Positions 1 to 7,397 of a DNA stretch of 37,154 nucleotides are shown one piece after another. The translations under genes were made by a program, and so were the position numbers. Below the pieces are notes generated by a model. That model was not told where the DNA came from. It saw only the letters and a program-made list of their open reading frames with translations, and searched no databases. Numbering within the stretch: the stretch's first letter is position 1; every line of letters starts with the position of its first letter. This DNA comes from an uncultured Oscillibacter sp. (GTDB taxonomy: Bacteria; Bacillota; Clostridia; Oscillospirales; Oscillospiraceae): the NCBI GenBank assembly GCA_910585385.1, contig CAJUDV010000022.1, positions 1-37,154 of the forward strand. The letters run 5' to 3'.

Positions 1-97
1 TGTTGGTCATCTCAGCCAGGTTGGCGCCCTTGCCGCCCAGGAGCTCCCGCATGTTGGCGTTGCCCTCGGTGAACAGGTAGCAGTACTTTTTGCTCAT
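1..97 (-). CDS. ppdK: Pyruvate, phosphate dikinase, N-terminal fragment
   Basis: Only the first 32 codons are inside the window; the gene continues beyond base 1. The N-terminus reads MSKKYCYLFTEGNANMRELL followed by GGKGANLAEMTN, which is the characteristic start of PPDK (nucleotide-binding domain, GGKGANL motif). The enzyme interconverts pyruvate + ATP + Pi and PEP + AMP + PPi in the cytoplasm and serves glycolysis in many anaerobes. Two ATG codons lie two codons apart (103-101 and 97-95); GGAGG at 109-105 is one base from the first and 7 nt from the second, so I chose the second. A promoter about 100 nt upstream is listed separately. Identification is from recognition of the motif, not from a search. 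Confidence 0.9.
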   Translation of the reverse strand, partial: MSKKYCYLFTEGNANMRELLGGKGANLAEMTN

Positions 98-175
98 CTT
101 CATTCCTCCGTTTTTTATCTCCGCCCCGCCGGGCAGATAGTATCGTGTGTTCGTACACGGTGCTGCGCTGCATCG

Positions 176-204
176 GTTACATCCGTTAGCTATAATATTA
201 TAAT
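176..204 (+). promoter_or_regulatory. Possible plus-strand promoter, back to back with ppdK
   Basis: On the plus strand GTTACA (176-181), 17 nt, TATAAT (199-204). The -10 overlaps the divergent ppdK -10. It would drive a transcript of about 120 nt that ends at the terminator at 306-333. The match is four of six bases at -35, so this is tentative. Confidence 0.35.
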
Positions 205-225
205 AGGTCACTTTCTGGAAAACAA
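197..225 (-). promoter_or_regulatory. Probable ppdK promoter
   Basis: On the minus strand TTGTTT (225-220), a 17-nt spacer and TATAAT (202-197) form a good vegetative promoter. The 5' leader to the ppdK start is about 90 nt and contains a small CGTGT/ACACG hairpin. Confidence 0.65.
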
Positions 226-333
226 TTCATAAATATCATAAAGAAATCCGCCGGAACCCGGAGGAATTCCACAGGAATCTGGGGGTTTTGCACAAAAGCC
301 CTGTCACTTCTCCCAAAAATGAGAAGTTTTTTT
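211..333 (+). ncRNA. Candidate short transcript between ppdK and holB
   Basis: The 400 bases between the ppdK start (97) and the holB start (499) contain no convincing ORF. A plausible plus-strand promoter (176-204) is followed by a segment with small hairpins (TTCC-aca-GGAA; a G-rich/TTTT-GCAC-AAAA/CCC hairpin near 280-300) and ends in an intrinsic terminator at 306-333. Promoter plus terminator without a gene suggests a short RNA. I do not recognise a known family (no 6S, SRP or tmRNA signature seen). Inference only. Confidence 0.25.
306..333 (+). terminator. Intrinsic terminator upstream of holB
   Basis: Stem ACTTCTC (306-312) / GAGAAGT (321-327), 8-nt loop, followed by a run of seven T ending at 333. 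It reads on the plus strand and lies downstream of no recognised gene. Confidence 0.6.
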
Positions 334-435
334 GTCCGTTCCCCCGGCCGAACCCCTTTGGCACACGTTTGCGCTTTACTGTTTTTCCCGTTTCCATCCC
401 CCGCTTTTCCGTCCCCGCCCCGGACGCGGCGGGAC

Positions 436-464
436 TTGCAATGGGCGGCCGCCGGGGGTATAAT
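436..464 (+). promoter_or_regulatory. Promoter of holB-ricT
   Basis: TTGCAA (436-441), 17-nt spacer, TATAAT (459-464). This places transcription start near 471 and gives a short leader of about 28 nt before the chosen holB start. The same pair of hexamers and spacing recurs in front of the 27-codon gene at 24251-24334. Confidence 0.75.
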
Positions 465-498
465 GGATTTGATTTTGTACGTCAGGGAGGGAACCGCC

Positions 499-1353
499 AT
501 GGCCTCGTTTTCACCCGCCGGCCCCGCCGCCGCCCGCATCCGGGAGGCCGCCGGCCGGGGCACGCTGTCCCACGCGCTGCTGTTCACCGGCAGCGGCGGC
601 GAGGCCGCCGCGCAGTACGCCGCCGCCGCCCTGGAGTGCCTGGGGGAGGGGGCAAAGCCCTGCGGCGTCTGTCCCGCCTGCCGGAAAGTGCTCTCAGGCA
701 TCCATCCCGACGTCGTCACCGTCCGGGACGAGGTCCACAAAAACATCGCCGTGGACGTGGTGCGGGCCATGCGGGCGGACGCCTACATCCGCCCCAACGA
801 GGGGCGGCGGAAGGTCTACATCTTTCCGGACTGCGCTCTGCTGACGGAGCAGGACCAAAACGTGCTGCTGAAAATTGTGGAGGAGGGGCCGCCCTACGCC
901 GCCTTCCTCTTCTGCGCGGAGAATCCCGCCGCGGTCTTACAGACCCTCCGCTCCCGCTGCGCGGAATGGAAGCTCCAGCCCGAGGCGGACGGCCGCGAGG
1001 CCGCCTTTCCGGAGGCGGCGGAGGCCCTGTGCCGCTGTCTGGGCGCAAAAAAACGGGGCGGTGCGGCGGAGCTGGCGGCGCGGCTGGAGAAGAAGCGGAT
1101 GACCCGGGAGGATCTCGCCGCCATGCTGGAGGGGTGCCGGGACGCCTTTTCCGCGGCGCTTTTGTCCCTGTACGGACAGGCGCCGGAGGGAAATCTCAGG
1201 GAGACGGCGTCTTTTCTCGCGAAAAACTTGACAAAATCCCAAATTGTGCGCACAATAGAGGTGTTGCAGAAGTACCGCGGGGAGTGCGCCTATAACGTGG
1301 GCCCAGGCCATGTGCTGGGCGCCCTGGCGGTGGAATTGGAGGACATCTTTTGA
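499..1353 (+). CDS. holB: DNA polymerase III, delta' subunit
   Basis: 284 residues. Clamp-loader subunit that, with DnaX and HolA, loads the sliding clamp at primed sites. The protein has the AAA+ clamp-loader pattern: HALLFTG near residue 25 with a degenerate P-loop (GSGGEAAAQ, no GKT, as is usual for delta'), a zinc-type Cys cluster CGVCPAC around residues 55-61, then HPDV, the conserved KVYIFPDCALLTEQDQNVLLK-like segment and LLKIVEEGP. The open frame runs upstream to 319, but ATG 499 has GGGAGG 8 nt upstream and a promoter just before it, so I take that as the start. The stop overlaps the TTG start of ricT by the shared bases at 1351-1352, the usual Firmicutes holB-ricT arrangement. Confidence 0.88.
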   Translation: MASFSPAGPAAARIREAAGRGTLSHALLFTGSGGEAAAQYAAAALECLGEGAKPCGVCPACRKVLSGIHPDVVTVRDEVHKNIAVDVVRAMRADAYIRPNEGRRKVYIFPDCALLTEQDQNVLLKIVEEGPPYAAFLFCAENPAAVLQTLRSRCAEWKLQPEADGREAAFPEAAEALCRCLGAKKRGGAAELAARLEKKRMTREDLAAMLEGCRDAFSAALLSLYGQAPEGNLRETASFLAKNLTKSQIVRTIEVLQKYRGECAYNVGPGHVLGALAVELEDIF

Positions 1354-2579
1354 CAGAAGTGATCAGCGTCCGCTTTCGGGGCGGCTGCAAGAATTATTAC
1401 TTTGACCCCAGGGGGGCCATGGTGAAAATGGGCGACCAGGTGATTGTGGAGACCGCCCAGGGCCCGGAGTTCGCCACCTGCACGGAGGGCAACCACGAGG
1501 TGGAGGATTCCGCTATCGTCCGCCCCCTGTGCGCCATGCTGCGGATGGCCACTGAGAGCGACTGCCGCACCGTGGAGTACAACAAAAAGAAAGAGCGGGA
1601 GGCCTTTGACATCTGCGAGCGGAAGATCGCGGCCCACGGCCTGGAGATGAAGCTGGTGAACGTCTCCGCCAGTTTTGACGGAAACAAGATCATCTTCTAC
1701 TTCACCGCCGACGGGCGGGTGGATTTCCGGGAGCTGGTGCGGGACCTGGCCTCCGTGTTTCGGGCCCGCATTGAGCTCCGGCAGATCGGCGTGCGGGACG
1801 AGGCCAAGATGATCGGGGGCCTTGGCATCTGCGGCCGTCCCTTTTGCTGCTCCCAGTTTTTGGACGGGTTCCTCCCCGTATCCATCAAGATGGCCAAGAC
1901 GCAGAATCTCAGCCTGAACCCCACCAAGATCTCCGGCACCTGCGGGCGGCTGATGTGCTGCCTGAAATACGAGCAGAACGCCTACGAGGACGCCGCCAAG
2001 CGGATGCCCAAGGCGGAGAGCTTCGTCCAGACTCCCGACGGCCCCGGCAACGTAAAGAGCGTGGACCTGCTGCGGGAGACCATGAAGGTCTCTCTGGACT
2101 CCGCGGGCCCCAACGAACCCCTGAGGACCTACCGCAGCTGCGAGATCAAGGTACTGCGCAACGGCAAGGGCAGCCGGGAGGGCATCGAAATTCCAGAGCG
2201 GCCCGCCCGCTACGTGGAAGAGCGGACCGAGGAGGGCTTTGAGGCCCCCATCTTCGCCACCCCCTTCTATATGGACCACCCCCTGGAGGACGCTCCCGTC
2301 CGGGAGAAGTTCGGCCAGGAGGGCGGCGAAAACCGCTCCCGCCGCCGCCATCGGGGCGGACGGCGGAGCCAAGGCGGAAAGCCCGCCGGCGGCGGTCCCT
2401 CCCGCCCGGCGGAGGAGCGGCAGGCCGACAAAAAAACTGCCGGAAAGCCCCGGCCCGCCCAGCCCCAGCAGGCCAAGCCCGCCGGAGAGGACGGCGAGGG
2501 CAAGCGCCGCAAGCCCTACTACCGGGGCGGACGCCGCCGCGGCAAAGGCGGCGGCGGTACGCCCCCCAAAACTGAATGA
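1350..2579 (+). CDS. ricT: PSP1 domain regulator RicT (YaaT)
   Basis: 409 residues. Family members act with RicA and RicF in RNase Y-dependent mRNA maturation in Bacillus; the complex carries Fe-S clusters. The PSP1 domain fills residues 1-260. Conserved cysteines are visible in CGRPFCC (about 161-167) and CGRLMCC (about 198-204), fitting cluster ligands. Start is TTG 1350, with GGAGG ending 7 nt upstream and a 4-base overlap with holB. From about residue 310 there is an extra low-complexity tail of roughly 100 residues, rich in Arg, Lys, Gly, Pro and Gln (RRRHRGGRRS, KRRKPYYRGGRRRGKGGGG), absent from the shorter Bacillus protein and likely disordered and RNA-binding; that function is inference. 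Confidence 0.88.
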   Translation: MTEVISVRFRGGCKNYYFDPRGAMVKMGDQVIVETAQGPEFATCTEGNHEVEDSAIVRPLCAMLRMATESDCRTVEYNKKKEREAFDICERKIAAHGLEMKLVNVSASFDGNKIIFYFTADGRVDFRELVRDLASVFRARIELRQIGVRDEAKMIGGLGICGRPFCCSQFLDGFLPVSIKMAKTQNLSLNPTKISGTCGRLMCCLKYEQNAYEDAAKRMPKAESFVQTPDGPGNVKSVDLLRETMKVSLDSAGPNEPLRTYRSCEIKVLRNGKGSREGIEIPERPARYVEERTEEGFEAPIFATPFYMDHPLEDAPVREKFGQEGGENRSRRRHRGGRRSQGGKPAGGGPSRPAEERQADKKTAGKPRPAQPQQAKPAGEDGEGKRRKPYYRGGRRRGKGGGGTPPKTE

Positions 2580-2599
2580 CCCCTTCCCTGACGACGTGC

Positions 2600-2633
2600 C
2601 CCGCCGTCCGCTCCGGCGGGCGGCGGGCTTTTT
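2600..2633 (+). terminator. Intrinsic terminator after ricT
   Basis: 12-bp GC stem (2600-2611 / 2616-2627, one T-G pair), TCCG loop, then C and five T (2629-2633). It sits 20 nt after the ricT stop and 21 nt before the HAD gene, so the HAD gene may depend on read-through or a separate promoter. Confidence 0.75.
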
Positions 2634-2654
2634 CAACCAGAAAGGAGCGCTCCC

Positions 2655-3494
2655 ATGGGAAAATTTACCGGCGTGCTGCTGGCCAGCGACTTTGACAACA
2701 CCCTGATCTACACGGAGGACGCCCTGCGGGCCGGCGCGCCGGCCCCGCCCCTGCCGGAGCAAAACCGGGAGGCCCTGACGTACTTCATGGCCCAGGGAGG
2801 GCGTTTCGCCATCTCCACAGGCCGGGCCCTGGCGGCCTTTCTGAAATACGCGGAGCTGGTGCCCATGAACGCCCCCGGCGTGGTGTGCAACGGCGCGGCG
2901 CTCTACGACTTTGAGACCGGGGAGTACCTGGAAACTTCCCTGTTGGACCAATCGGCCCTGGAGCGGGGCCAGGCAGTTCTGGACCGCTTTCCGGCGGCGG
3001 TGGAGGCCTACCACATCGGCAACGTCATCCACGCCGTCCACCCCAACGCCTTCACCCGCCGCCACCAGCACCTGACCCGTGTGGCGGTCACCGAGGCCCC
3101 CAGCCTCCTCTCGGTCCCCCTGCCCCTGGGGAAGCTCCTCTTTGAGGCGGAGCACGACACGCTGGAGGAGATCGTGGCCTTTTTGCAGGAGCGGGGCTGG
3201 GACGGGGACTACGAGCTGATCTTCTCCGGCCAGACGCTGCTGGAGATGACCGTCAAGGGCGCCAACAAGGGCGGCATGGTCCGGCGGCTGGCGGGGCGGC
3301 TGGGGATCTCCATGGAGCATGTCTACTGCGTTGGGGACGAGGCCAACGACGTCTCCATGCTCACCGCCGCCCGGGAGGGCTTCGCCCCCGCCAACTGCGT
3401 GCCCCTGGTGCGAAGCTGCGGGGCGACGATTGTCCGGGACGCCCGGGAGGGGGCTCTGGCGGATGTGGTGGAGATTCTGGACCGGCGGTATTGA
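2655..3494 (+). CDS. HAD superfamily hydrolase, Cof (IIB) type
   Basis: 279 residues, typical for Cof-type phosphatases acting on small phosphorylated metabolites; the substrate cannot be read from sequence. Motif I is SDFDNT (nucleophile D12, acid/base D14), motif II is in AISTGRAL near residue 57, and motif IV is GDEANDVSML around 227, with the C2B cap between. The Lys motif is provided by the K-G-A-N-K-G segment before it (about 203-208). AAGGAG lies upstream of ATG 2655. It directly follows the ricT terminator and stands alone; no partner gene indicates a pathway. Confidence 0.82.
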   Translation: MGKFTGVLLASDFDNTLIYTEDALRAGAPAPPLPEQNREALTYFMAQGGRFAISTGRALAAFLKYAELVPMNAPGVVCNGAALYDFETGEYLETSLLDQSALERGQAVLDRFPAAVEAYHIGNVIHAVHPNAFTRRHQHLTRVAVTEAPSLLSVPLPLGKLLFEAEHDTLEEIVAFLQERGWDGDYELIFSGQTLLEMTVKGANKGGMVRRLAGRLGISMEHVYCVGDEANDVSMLTAAREGFAPANCVPLVRSCGATIVRDAREGALADVVEILDRRY

Positions 3495-3576
3495 AGCCGC
3501 ACCGGGAAACCGCCTGGCCCAAGGCCGCGAGTTCTCCCCCGCAACCTCAGATTGCGGAACTTCCACGCCGGGTTGC

Positions 3577-3605
3577 TGGCCAAACCGGATAAAACCCGCT
3601 ATACT
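3577..3605 (+). promoter_or_regulatory. Possible promoter of the XRE membrane regulator
   Basis: TGGCCA (3577-3582), 17 nt, TATACT (3600-3605), 29 nt before the start codon. The -35 box is weak. Confidence 0.4.
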
Positions 3606-3634
3606 GTTCCCATCAAGCCATGGGAGGACACAAC

Positions 3635-4312
3635 ATGACCTTCGGTGAAAAACTCCAAAAGCTCCGCTCCCGGGAGGGCCTGAGCCAGGACGCCCTGGCG
3701 GAGCTGCTGAATGTCAGCCGTCAGGCGGTGAGCCGCTGGGAGCGGGACGAGACCATGCCGGAGACCGAGAAGGTGGTGCGGATCAGCGACCACTTCCACG
3801 TCACCACCGACTATTTATTAAAGGACGGCCCGGAGCGGTTTCCCCCGGCCTCCCGGCCCCTGCCGGACCCGGGGGAGATCTGGCGAAAGTACGGCTTTCT
3901 CCTGGCCTGGGCCGTGGCCCTGTGGGGAGTGACGGTGTTTCTCCGGATGCTCCCCATGGCCGTCATGGCATGGGGGCTAGACGGCTGGCTTGCCTCTGTC
4001 TATATGTCCATCGTCTGTCCCCTCCCCGGGGCCTCCGTCACCGCCGCCGGCGTCCTCTGGGCCCGCCGCTGGCAGAGGGCCGGACGGTTCCGGCGGCAGG
4101 ACCTGGGCTGGACCTTGGCTCTAGTGAGCGGGTTGATGATGATTCCGCTCCCTCTAGCCTGGCTCCTGGACCATCTCCTGCCGGAGGGTGAGAGACCCGG
4201 CGGCTCTCCCTACAGCGGATTTACAGTCAGAATCCTCGTTCTATTTTTGGCCCTGGGCCTCCTCCTGGCCCTCCTGCCGCCCCGGAAGAGCCGGGAGAGA
4301 AAATTCGAATAA
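3635..4312 (+). CDS. XRE-family regulator with membrane-spanning C-terminal half
   Basis: 225 residues. Residues 1-65 form a helix-turn-helix domain of the Cro/CI type (LSQDALAELLNVSRQAVSRW, then E near position 37, and TTDYLLKDG). The remaining part contains about four hydrophobic segments (around residues 88-113, 120-145, 158-180 and 203-220), so the protein is probably anchored in the membrane with its DNA-binding domain in the cytoplasm. This architecture is common in Clostridia and its signal is unknown. ATG 3635 is chosen over the in-frame ATG 3620 because GGGAGG (3622-3627) is 7 nt upstream. A strong terminator follows, so it is monocistronic. Confidence 0.82.
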   Translation: MTFGEKLQKLRSREGLSQDALAELLNVSRQAVSRWERDETMPETEKVVRISDHFHVTTDYLLKDGPERFPPASRPLPDPGEIWRKYGFLLAWAVALWGVTVFLRMLPMAVMAWGLDGWLASVYMSIVCPLPGASVTAAGVLWARRWQRAGRFRRQDLGWTLALVSGLMMIPLPLAWLLDHLLPEGERPGGSPYSGFTVRILVLFLALGLLLALLPPRKSRERKFE

Positions 4313-4324
4313 CCCCGTATCCCC

Positions 4325-4364
4325 TGCGCCCCAGCGGCTGTCCGCCGGGGCGCAAAATTTTTTT
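4325..4364 (+). terminator. Strong intrinsic terminator after the XRE gene
   Basis: TGCGCCCC (4325-4332) pairs with GGGGCGCA (4347-4354), with an inner GCGG/CCGC helix separated by one A-C mismatch and a CTGT loop; A-run then seven T to 4364. Confidence 0.85.
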
Positions 4365-4409
4365 GAAAATTTTCGCCATTCCACGTGACAAATCCAAAAC
4401 TTGTGCTAT

Positions 4410-4429
4410 TGTATTAGTTACATAATACA
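4410..4429. promoter_or_regulatory. Inverted repeat in the GntR promoter region (probable operator)
   Basis: TGTATTA (4410-4416) and TAATACA (4423-4429) are perfect inverted arms separated by 6 nt. The site lies 27 nt before the start of the GntR gene and overlaps the likely promoter (candidates GTGACA 4385-4390 with TATTGT 4407-4412, or TTGTGC 4401-4406 with a downstream -10). YtrA-type GntR repressors usually bind such dyads and control their own ABC operon; the assignment here is inference from position. Confidence 0.55.
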
Positions 4430-4456
4430 TGCATACAGATGCACAGGAGGTAAGCG

Positions 4457-4849
4457 ATGTTATGGCAGTTTAGCGGCGACGCCCCCATCTACTCACAGCT
4501 CATCGAGCAGATCAAGGTGGGCATCGTCTCCGGCGTGTTTCCGCCGGGAGAGCGTCTGCCGTCGGTGCGGGACCTGGCCACGGAGGCCGGGGTGAACCCC
4601 AACACCATGCAGCGGGCGCTGACAGAGTTGGAGCGGGACGGACTGGTGTACAGCCAGCGGACCGCGGGGAGATTTGTGACGGAGGACAAGGCAATGATCG
4701 AAACGGCGAAGCGCGCCCTGGCGGAACGGCATATCAACGCCTTCCTGGACGCCATGACCCGCCTGGGCTACCGGCGGGAGGAGGTTATCAGCATGCTGCG
4801 GCAGGAGATTGCGGAAGGGGGGAACGGCGATGTCAGTGTTGCAGTGTAA
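4457..4849 (+). CDS. GntR-family transcriptional regulator, YtrA type
   Basis: 130 residues, the short YtrA class: an N-terminal winged helix (APIYSQLIEQIKVGIVSGVF, PPGERLPSVRDLA, VNPNTMQRAL, around residues 9-70) and only a short C-terminal dimerisation helix region. Regulators of this class repress a neighbouring ABC exporter operon, often induced by cell-envelope antibiotics. ATG 4457 has AGGAGG 8 nt upstream. Its last 20 bases overlap the ABC ATPase start at 4830, indicating translational coupling. Confidence 0.88.
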   Translation: MLWQFSGDAPIYSQLIEQIKVGIVSGVFPPGERLPSVRDLATEAGVNPNTMQRALTELERDGLVYSQRTAGRFVTEDKAMIETAKRALAERHINAFLDAMTRLGYRREEVISMLRQEIAEGGNGDVSVAV

Positions 4850-5525
4850 CAATCTGACAAAACACTACGGCAAGGCCCCGGCTCTGGAGCAGGTGAGCCT
4901 CACCGTGGAGCCGGGGCGGATTGTGGGTCTGCTGGGCCCCAACGGCAGCGGCAAGACCACCCTCATCAAGCTGGCCAACGGCCTGCTGACCCCCAGCGAG
5001 GGGGAGATCCTCATCTGCGGCGCCGCCCCCGGCCGGGCCACCCATGGCCTTGTGAGCTACCTGCCGGAGCGCACCTGCATTCCCACCTGGATGTCCGCCC
5101 GGCAGCTGCTGGACTTTTACGGCGACTTCTATCCCGACTTCCGCCGGGACGCGGCGGAGGAGATGCTCCAGCACCTGGACATCTCCCCCGTCCAGCGGGT
5201 AAAGCAGATGAGCAAGGGCACCCGGGAGAAGGTGCAGCTCATCATGGTCATGAGCCGTCAGGCAAAGCTGTATCTCCTGGATGAACCCATCGGCGGCGTG
5301 GACCCGGCCACCCGGGACTACATTCTCTCCACCATCATCAGCAACTACAACCCGGAGGCGGCGGTGGTCATCTCCACCCACCTGATCTCCGACGTGGAGA
5401 AGGTGCTGGACGAGGTCATCTTCATCAACCGCGGCCAGGTGATGCTCCAGTCCTCCGTGGACCAGATCCGGGAGGAGAAGGGCATGAGCGTGGACGCGCT
5501 GTTCCGGGAGGTGTTCAAATGCTGA
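4830..5525 (+). CDS. ABC transporter ATP-binding protein
   Basis: 231 residues. Walker A is GPNGSGKTT (36-44), the signature is the variant MSKGTREKVQ rather than LSGGQ, Walker B is LYLLDEPIGGVD, and the switch His is in STHLISD. The degenerate signature is typical of ATPases paired with YtrA regulators. It energises the permease encoded next. The frame is open from 4809, but ATG 4830 has a G-rich ribosome binding site ending 7 nt upstream and gives the normal MSVLQCNNLTK start. The stop overlaps the permease start by 7 bases. Confidence 0.9.
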   Translation: MSVLQCNNLTKHYGKAPALEQVSLTVEPGRIVGLLGPNGSGKTTLIKLANGLLTPSEGEILICGAAPGRATHGLVSYLPERTCIPTWMSARQLLDFYGDFYPDFRRDAAEEMLQHLDISPVQRVKQMSKGTREKVQLIMVMSRQAKLYLLDEPIGGVDPATRDYILSTIISNYNPEAAVVISTHLISDVEKVLDEVIFINRGQVMLQSSVDQIREEKGMSVDALFREVFKC

Positions 5526-6343
5526 GGAAATTATTGAAGCACGAGTTCCGTGCCACCGGGCGGATCATGCTGCCGGTGATCGGCATCCTGCTGGCCACAT
5601 CCGTGGCCGCCAACCTCTCTCTGCGGTATCTGCTGGGCAGCAACGCCTGGTTTTTCAGTATGCTGGGCATCCTGCTCCTGACCGCCTTCGGCTTCGCCAT
5701 CTTCGGTGTGTTCATCGTATCCTTTATCCTGATGATTCAGCGGTTTTATAAAAACCTCCTCCAGGACGAGGGCTATGTGATGCTGACCCTGCCGGTTTCC
5801 ATCCACCAGCACATCTGGTCAAAGCTCATCGTCTCCTCAGTTTGGTTTATTGTCACCGCTCTGGCAGTGATCCTGTCCTGCTGCATCACGGCCTTTGACC
5901 TCACCATCATCAAGGAGATCCTCTGGGGCATGGGGGAGCTGTTCCAGGAGCTGCGGAAACTCCAGGCCTACTACGCCATCAACGGCACAGCCATTCTCAT
6001 CGAGCTCATTGCTCTGGCATTTTTGAGCCTGGTGGCCATGTGCCTCCAGTTCTACTCCGCCCTGGCGGCGGGCCACAGCCTGCCCACCCACAAGATGGCC
6101 TGGTCGGTGGTGTGGTACTTCGGCCTCCAGTTCGCCTTCCAGATCATCGCGTTCAGCGCCATCCAGATTCTGGACCAGATCAACTTTTTCAGCTGGGACA
6201 TCTTCCACCTGGAAATCCACCTGGACGCCATGGCGGGTATTCACATCGGAATGGCGATGTTGATCTTCCTCACCGTGGTCCACGGCGCGATTTTCTACGG
6301 CATCACCACGTTTTTCCTGAAAAAGCGCCTGAACCTGGAGTAA
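5519..6343 (+). CDS. ABC transporter permease
   Basis: 274 residues with about six hydrophobic segments (roughly residues 17-36, 43-72, 100-123, 158-180, 199-222 and 240-265) and basic ends. It begins MLRKLLKHEFRATGR, a common start of ABC-2-like permeases in Clostridia. The start overlaps the ATPase stop, so the two should be made together. The exported substrate cannot be inferred; with a YtrA regulator, a role in envelope stress or peptide antibiotic resistance is plausible. Confidence 0.85.
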   Translation: MLRKLLKHEFRATGRIMLPVIGILLATSVAANLSLRYLLGSNAWFFSMLGILLLTAFGFAIFGVFIVSFILMIQRFYKNLLQDEGYVMLTLPVSIHQHIWSKLIVSSVWFIVTALAVILSCCITAFDLTIIKEILWGMGELFQELRKLQAYYAINGTAILIELIALAFLSLVAMCLQFYSALAAGHSLPTHKMAWSVVWYFGLQFAFQIIAFSAIQILDQINFFSWDIFHLEIHLDAMAGIHIGMAMLIFLTVVHGAIFYGITTFFLKKRLNLE

Positions 6344-6361
6344 GCCCTCCATCACACATCT

Positions 6362-6390
6362 GCGGGCCGGAGGCGCGCTCTCCGGCCCGC
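6362..6390 (+). terminator. Hairpin after the ABC operon, weak T tract
   Basis: Perfect 11-bp stem GCGGGCCGGAG (6362-6372) / CTCCGGCCCGC (6380-6390), 7-nt loop. Only CCTGTTTC follows, so termination may be inefficient or the hairpin may mainly stabilise the mRNA 3' end. Confidence 0.55.
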
Positions 6391-6531
6391 CCTGTTTCGG
6401 AGGACCCCTTACGACGCTTTTGGAGACATTTCCCGGAGAGATTTTTACCCTTCACCACGGCGGCGGTGCCGGCGGTGGGGCCATTCCCCCGGGTCTGTCT
6501 GTCTGATTGATTGAATCAAAGGAGCAGCATG

Positions 6532-7143
6532 ATGAAACGATTGACGATACTTTGCGCGTTCGCCCTCTCTCTGTCCCTGCTGGCGGGGTGCGCGGTGACC
6601 CCTCCCAGCGACGAGGCGTTTCAGCGAGACTTGGCAGACGCCGTGGCGGACTCCATCGAAGAGGCCGCCGAGGATTGGGCCCAGGACTGGGAGGCCGCCC
6701 TGGACAAAGCCGCGGAGGCTTGGAGCGGCCGGGACGAGAACGGTGTGGAAAAGGACCACTACTGGAAGGTCCTGGACTCGGAGGGCAGCGAGATCGGGAC
6801 CGTCACGGACCCGGAGCAGGTCAAGGCCGTCGACGCGCTCCTCAGCGATGACGGCCATCAGGGAGACCGGCTGGCCGAGGACCCCGGCGACCCGGCCTAC
6901 AGCTACGTCTACTGCCAGCAGGAGACCCTGAAGGCCGGACAAAAGGCCGAGGACCGGAACTACGAAGAGCTGGTGCGCTTCACCGTCTCCGCCTCGGAGG
7001 ACGTGGTGACCCTGGTAATCCTGGAGGATCTCCCCTCCCTGCTGCATGTGGACCTGGGGGACTTCCTGACCTTTACCTTGACGGTCCCGGAGGAGACCGC
7101 GGAGGCCCTGCGGAACCCGGCCCGGTTGATGGACGCCGAATAG
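6532..7143 (+). CDS. Lipoprotein of unknown function
   Basis: 203 residues. The N-terminus MKRLTILCAFALSLSLLAGC has a lipobox (LLAGC, Cys at 20), so it is probably exported and lipid-anchored outside the membrane. The mature part is acidic, with a helical stretch rich in Asp, Glu and Ala (about residues 30-65), then a mixed domain ending in a beta-rich segment (VRFTVSASEDVVTLVILEDL). I do not recognise the family. AAGGAG (6519-6524) is 7 nt before ATG 6532 and 4 nt before ATG 6529; either may be used. It follows the ABC operon after a weak terminator and is closed by a strong bidirectional terminator. Confidence 0.75.
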   Translation: MKRLTILCAFALSLSLLAGCAVTPPSDEAFQRDLADAVADSIEEAAEDWAQDWEAALDKAAEAWSGRDENGVEKDHYWKVLDSEGSEIGTVTDPEQVKAVDALLSDDGHQGDRLAEDPGDPAYSYVYCQQETLKAGQKAEDRNYEELVRFTVSASEDVVTLVILEDLPSLLHVDLGDFLTFTLTVPEETAEALRNPARLMDAE

Positions 7144-7232
7144 GCGGCGCCCCCGCCGTCAGGCAGGCGTCCATGGGCCGGCGGCCCAAAAATGACGGCC
7201 GCGGCGTCTGTCAGGCGGAATTGGGCAGACAT

Positions 7233-7277
7233 AAAAAGCGGGCGGAGAGTGAAAATTCATTCTCCGCCCGCTTTTTT
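7233..7277. terminator. Long bidirectional terminator
   Basis: A five-A run followed by GCGGGCGGAGA (to 7248) pairs with TCTCCGCCCGC (7261-7271) followed by six T (7272-7277). Stem of about 16 bp, functional in both orientations in principle; it ends the lipoprotein gene. Confidence 0.85.
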
Positions 7278-7333
7278 GCGCTTAACCATCCGGCTTATTA
7301 GAGTCTGTGCTCACAGCCGGGGAACAGGCATTT

Positions 7334-7357
7334 TGCAAAAATGTGTACATTTTTGCA
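7334..7357. repeat. 24-bp dyad upstream of the AP2/integrase-like pair
   Basis: TGCAAAAATGT (7334-7344) and ACATTTTTGCA (7347-7357) are perfect inverted 11-bp arms around a 2-nt centre. It can also be read as 9-bp arms around a 6-bp centre GTGTAC, the geometry of a tyrosine-recombinase core site. It lies 40 nt before the AP2-domain gene. It has no T tract after it, so it is not a terminator; operator or recombination site are the main options. Confidence 0.6.
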
Positions 7358-7397
7358 GGTATCCGCTCTCGGACATAGAGCGGGAGGCGACAAGACC

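Noticed and set aside
1290..3566. Minus-strand open frame of 758 codons opposite ricT and the HAD gene
   Set aside because: It is the complement of two well-supported genes, lacks a ribosome binding site, and its translation is a low-complexity artefact of GC-rich codons.
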